Shown: piece by piece, positions 61,651-64,000 of the stretch
Layout: every line of letters starts with the position of its first letter
How positions within the stretch are numbered: the stretch's first letter is position 1
NCBI GenBank assembly: GCA_029204225.1
Contig: CM055095.1
Coordinates: forward strand, 27,638,958 to 27,702,957
DNA length: 64,000 bases
From: Diphasiastrum complanatum
Lineage: Eukaryota; Streptophyta; Lycopodiopsida; Lycopodiales; Lycopodiaceae
Reading direction: 5' to 3'
Notes under the pieces: generated by a model
The model's input: the letters and a program-made list of their open reading frames with translations, nothing else
Told to the model about the DNA's origin: nothing
Database searches by the model: none
Position numbers and translations under genes: made by a program

Positions 61651-64000
61651 TTAAGAACCGTCTTGGTCCTCTAAGACAAAGTCTGGAAAAATCTTGCGAA
61701 GGACGCTGCCTCTTTCCCAAGTGGCATTCTCAACAGGCTGATCATTCCACTTAACCAGATATTCTCGGTATAGAGTATGACGAGTCTGCGTCTCTCTACT
61801 ATCAAGAATTTCCTCTGGTTCATGTGGAGGTTGTTGAGGATCCAATGGGAGAACTAGAACACTGTCCCCTACCAGATTATCTGATCTGGTTAAGGCTTTT
61901 CGTAACTGACTTACATGAAAAACTGGAAAAACCTTACTGCTGTGTGGGAGTTCTAGTTCATAGGTGACCTCGCCTAGTCTCCTACTGATGGTAAAGGGAC
62001 CACAATACCTTGGAGACAACTTAGCACACACTCCTGATTTGAGGGTTTTAGAGTCAACTGGGACTCTCAAGTAGACTTTCTCACCAATGGAGAACTGCAC
62101 ATCCCGTCTGTGTGGATCTGCATAATGCCTGGCTCGATCCTGGGATTGTCTAATGCTACGCTTAGCATGTTCTATCATCTGGTTTAGGTCTTCTAAAAAG
62201 TTTCTGGCTGCTTCAACTTTTTCTTGTTTAAACCCTACAGCTGTGGGTGAGCGTGGCTGAAAACCGTACATCAGCATAAATGGGCTGTATCCCGTAGCTG
62301 AATGTTTGGTACTGTTGTAAGCAAACTCTAATATCGAGAGATACTCCTCCCAATTAGTCTGCCTCTTGCTGACGTATGCACGAAGCATATCCTCCAGCAC
62401 TTGATTTACCCTTTCTGTTTGACCGTCCGTCTGTGGATGGTCGGTGGTACTCATATTAAGTTTAGTATGGAGATGATGGAATACTGCCTTCCAAAAATTT
62501 CCAGTAAACTTACTGTCCCGGTCGCTGACTATGCCGGAAGGTAGACCGTACAATTTAAATAGCCCGTCTACAAACAACCTCGCTAACTCTGGAGCTCTAA
62601 CGGTTGTTTTGGTCGGAATAAAATGAGCCATTTTGGTCAGACGGTCAACTGTGACCCATATAGCGTCATTACCCTTTTGGGTTTTAGGCAGGCCTACTAT
62701 AAAATCCATGGAAATACTCTCCCATTTACCAGCTGGTATTTCTAAGGGATGCAACAACCCTCCTGCCTTTAAACGCTCTGCTTTATTTACTTGACATTTC
62801 TGGCAGCTGGTTACATACTGGTGGACGTCCTTTTTCATACTGGGCCAGAAAAATTGCCTACGAAGAAGCTCATAGGTCTTCTGTATGCCTGGGTGTCCCG
62901 CGCTAGGATTGTCATGACATTCATATAGGACCTGCTGCCTATAATCCTCTGAATTGGGGACACATACTCTATCTCTATAGAGCAAGTACTCATCCTGAAT
63001 GGAATACTGTTTCCATTTGAATCCTTGAGTCAACTGACCCTCAACCACTGGGGTTTGCTTGGGTAATACAGGCTCAGAATCCTCAACGTCATCTGACGAC
63101 GTATACTCGGACTCATTATCATCCTCAACGGAAGCTGCCGTATTCTTGGATGAACTGGCACCAGCCCCGGGAACTGGTTCTGGAGTCTGTAACTGTCTGT
63201 TCTGGACTGAGTTCCAGATAATAGAGAAGAATGCATCATGCTGGCATTTCCCTCTCAAGGACTCGAGTAACTCATTACGAATCTGAGTAAAACTCAGCTC
63301 GTTTATCATAGGCATTCTGCTAAGGGCATCTGCTACTGTATTGAATTTTCCACGCCTATATCTGATAGACATGTCAAACTCTTGCATCAACTCTGCCCAA
63401 CGAGCTTTCCGACCTCTAAGCTCAGGTTGATTGCAAAGGTATCTGAGACTCTCATGGTCTGTCAGGACCTCAAAGTTGGCACCATACAAATAATGCCTCC
63501 AAGTCTTAAGGGCATGGACTATAGAAAAGAGTTCCTTTTCATAGGCACTATACCTAGTCTGTGCTGGCTCGAGTTTTTTACTCTCGAAGGCAACTGGTCG
63601 TCCACCCTGAGTTAGCACAGCACCTACTGCAAAGTCGCTAGCATCTGTTTCGACCACAAATGGCTGATTGGGGTCGACGACCTTTAAAACTGGTGCTGTA
63701 GCTAAGGCTGTTTTGAGAGCATCAAAGCTCTCCTGTTGTGCGGACTCCCAAATGAACTCCTTTCCCTTCCCTTTAAGGAGATTTGTCATAGGGACTGCTA
63801 TCTGAGCATATTCCTTGACAAATCGTCTGTAATATCCCGCCAGACCAAGAAAGATTTGAAGTTCCAAAATATTCTGAGGTCTCAGCCAACTGAGTATGGC
63901 TTTAACCTTATTTGGGTCCATCTTAATCCCATCTGAAGAGATAATGTGACCCAAATATGCTACTTCTTCAACGAAGAATTCACACTTGGATTGTTTAGCA
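61651..64000 (-). CDS. Ty3 chromovirus Pol, partial (RT end, RNase H, integrase, chromodomain)
   Basis: Open from the stop at 61651 through the window edge; the Met at 63954 is internal. Numbering from that Met: the end of RT with [13 protein letters not shown] (35-47); RNase H with D104, D166 and D209 (VADALS); an acidic Ser/Asp/Glu linker (about 265-300); integrase zinc ligands H347, H354, C384 and C387 and core D417, D478, E514 (35 residues between the last two); GPF motif ([10 protein letters not shown]); and a C-terminal chromodomain with [17 protein letters not shown]. No stop or shift is seen, so this half is intact and the element may be active if the rest is (inference). Integrase would target chromatin through the chromodomain. 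Confidence 0.93.
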   Translation of the reverse strand, partial: AKQSKCEFFVEEVAYLGHIISSDGIKMDPNKVKAILSWLRPQNILELQIFLGLAGYYRRFVKEYAQIAVPMTNLLKGKGKEFIWESAQQESFDALKTALATAPVLKVVDPNQPFVVETDASDFAVGAVLTQGGRPVAFESKKLEPAQTRYSAYEKELFSIVHALKTWRHYLYGANFEVLTDHESLRYLCNQPELRGRKARWAELMQEFDMSIRYRRGKFNTVADALSRMPMINELSFTQIRNELLESLRGKCQHDAFFSIIWNSVQNRQLQTPEPVPGAGASSSKNTAASVEDDNESEYTSSDDVEDSEPVLPKQTPVVEGQLTQGFKWKQYSIQDEYLLYRDRVCVPNSEDYRQQVLYECHDNPSAGHPGIQKTYELLRRQFFWPSMKKDVHQYVTSCQKCQVNKAERLKAGGLLHPLEIPAGKWESISMDFIVGLPKTQKGNDAIWVTVDRLTKMAHFIPTKTTVRAPELARLFVDGLFKLYGLPSGIVSDRDSKFTGNFWKAVFHHLHTKLNMSTTDHPQTDGQTERVNQVLEDMLRAYVSKRQTNWEEYLSILEFAYNSTKHSATGYSPFMLMYGFQPRSPTAVGFKQEKVEAARNFLEDLNQMIEHAKRSIRQSQDRARHYADPHRRDVQFSIGEKVYLRVPVDSKTLKSGVCAKLSPRYCGPFTISRRLGEVTYELELPHSSKVFPVFHVSQLRKALTRSDNLVGDSVLVLPLDPQQPPHEPEEILDSRETQTRHTLYREYLVKWNDQPVENATWERGSVLRKIFPDFVLEDQDGS

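Larger units (their letters stand above)
61282..64000 (-). mobile_element. Ty3 chromovirus, 3' half, running off the window
   Basis: A 358-bp LTR (61282-61639), then a polypurine tract (minus AAGGGGGAGGGAG, 61640-61652) and an open pol frame to the right edge. The 5' half, including gag, the primer site and the other LTR, lies outside the window. The LTR starts TGTTACGAGCTC and ends TCACA or TATCACA (minus). The target site is the hAT copy whose empty version is at 51.97 kb. Confidence 0.9.

Overview
The window is nuclear DNA of a flowering plant. Evidence: dense Ty1/copia and Ty3 LTR retrotransposons primed by initiator Met-tRNA (TGGTATCAGAGC), hAT/BED transposons, a LINE remnant, (CCCTAAA)4 Arabidopsis-type telomere units, very long (GA)n microsatellites, and one spliced nuclear gene with GT-AG introns. 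The species cannot be named from the sequence. The intron inflation and GA-rich repeats would suit a TE-rich, medium-to-large angiosperm genome (inference).

The one convincing host gene is on the + strand, exons spread over 31375-49845. It encodes a homologue of mitochondrial complex I subunit NDUFB9/B22, an LYR-motif protein. Its second intron is about 15.8 kb and is filled with a LINE fragment, several Ty3 fragments, a long-TIR element carrying a hAT transposase, small TIR elements and microsatellites.

Layout. 1-3.4 kb: old repeats, a Helitron-like terminus and a decayed ORF. 3.43-6.85 kb: broken copia element (Copia-1, +). 7.0-14.4 kb: scraps of Ty3 and copia gag/pol and a decayed non-chromovirus Ty3 pol (-). 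14.8-23.95 kb: Copia-2 (-), related to Copia-1, split inside its gag zinc knuckle by a 3.6-kb non-coding element with 67-bp LTRs. 24.24-30.55 kb: Copia-3 (-), complete, with an intact 1326-codon ORF, 862-bp LTRs that differ at one site as far as I can see, and a perfect TTACA target duplication. 31.4-49.8 kb: the NDUFB9-like gene. 50.5-54.2 kb: a small LTR relic, a hAT transposase fragment and a 623-bp hAT-type MITE with a perfect 8-bp TSD. 55.7-59.8 kb: an internally deleted Ty3 chromovirus (-) whose LTRs begin AG and end CT instead of TG/CA, with a perfect ATGTA TSD. 60.5-60.8 kb: a 173-bp tandem duplication. 61.3 kb to the window end: a Ty3 chromovirus (-) with an open pol frame, cut by the window edge and inserted in a second copy of the 51.8-kb hAT fragment.

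Apart from complex I assembly by the host gene, the function visible here is transposition. Copia-3 looks able to encode all its own proteins, the 61.3-kb Ty3 may too, and the rest are relics or non-autonomous derivatives. I found no operon-like, CRISPR, tRNA or rRNA features.
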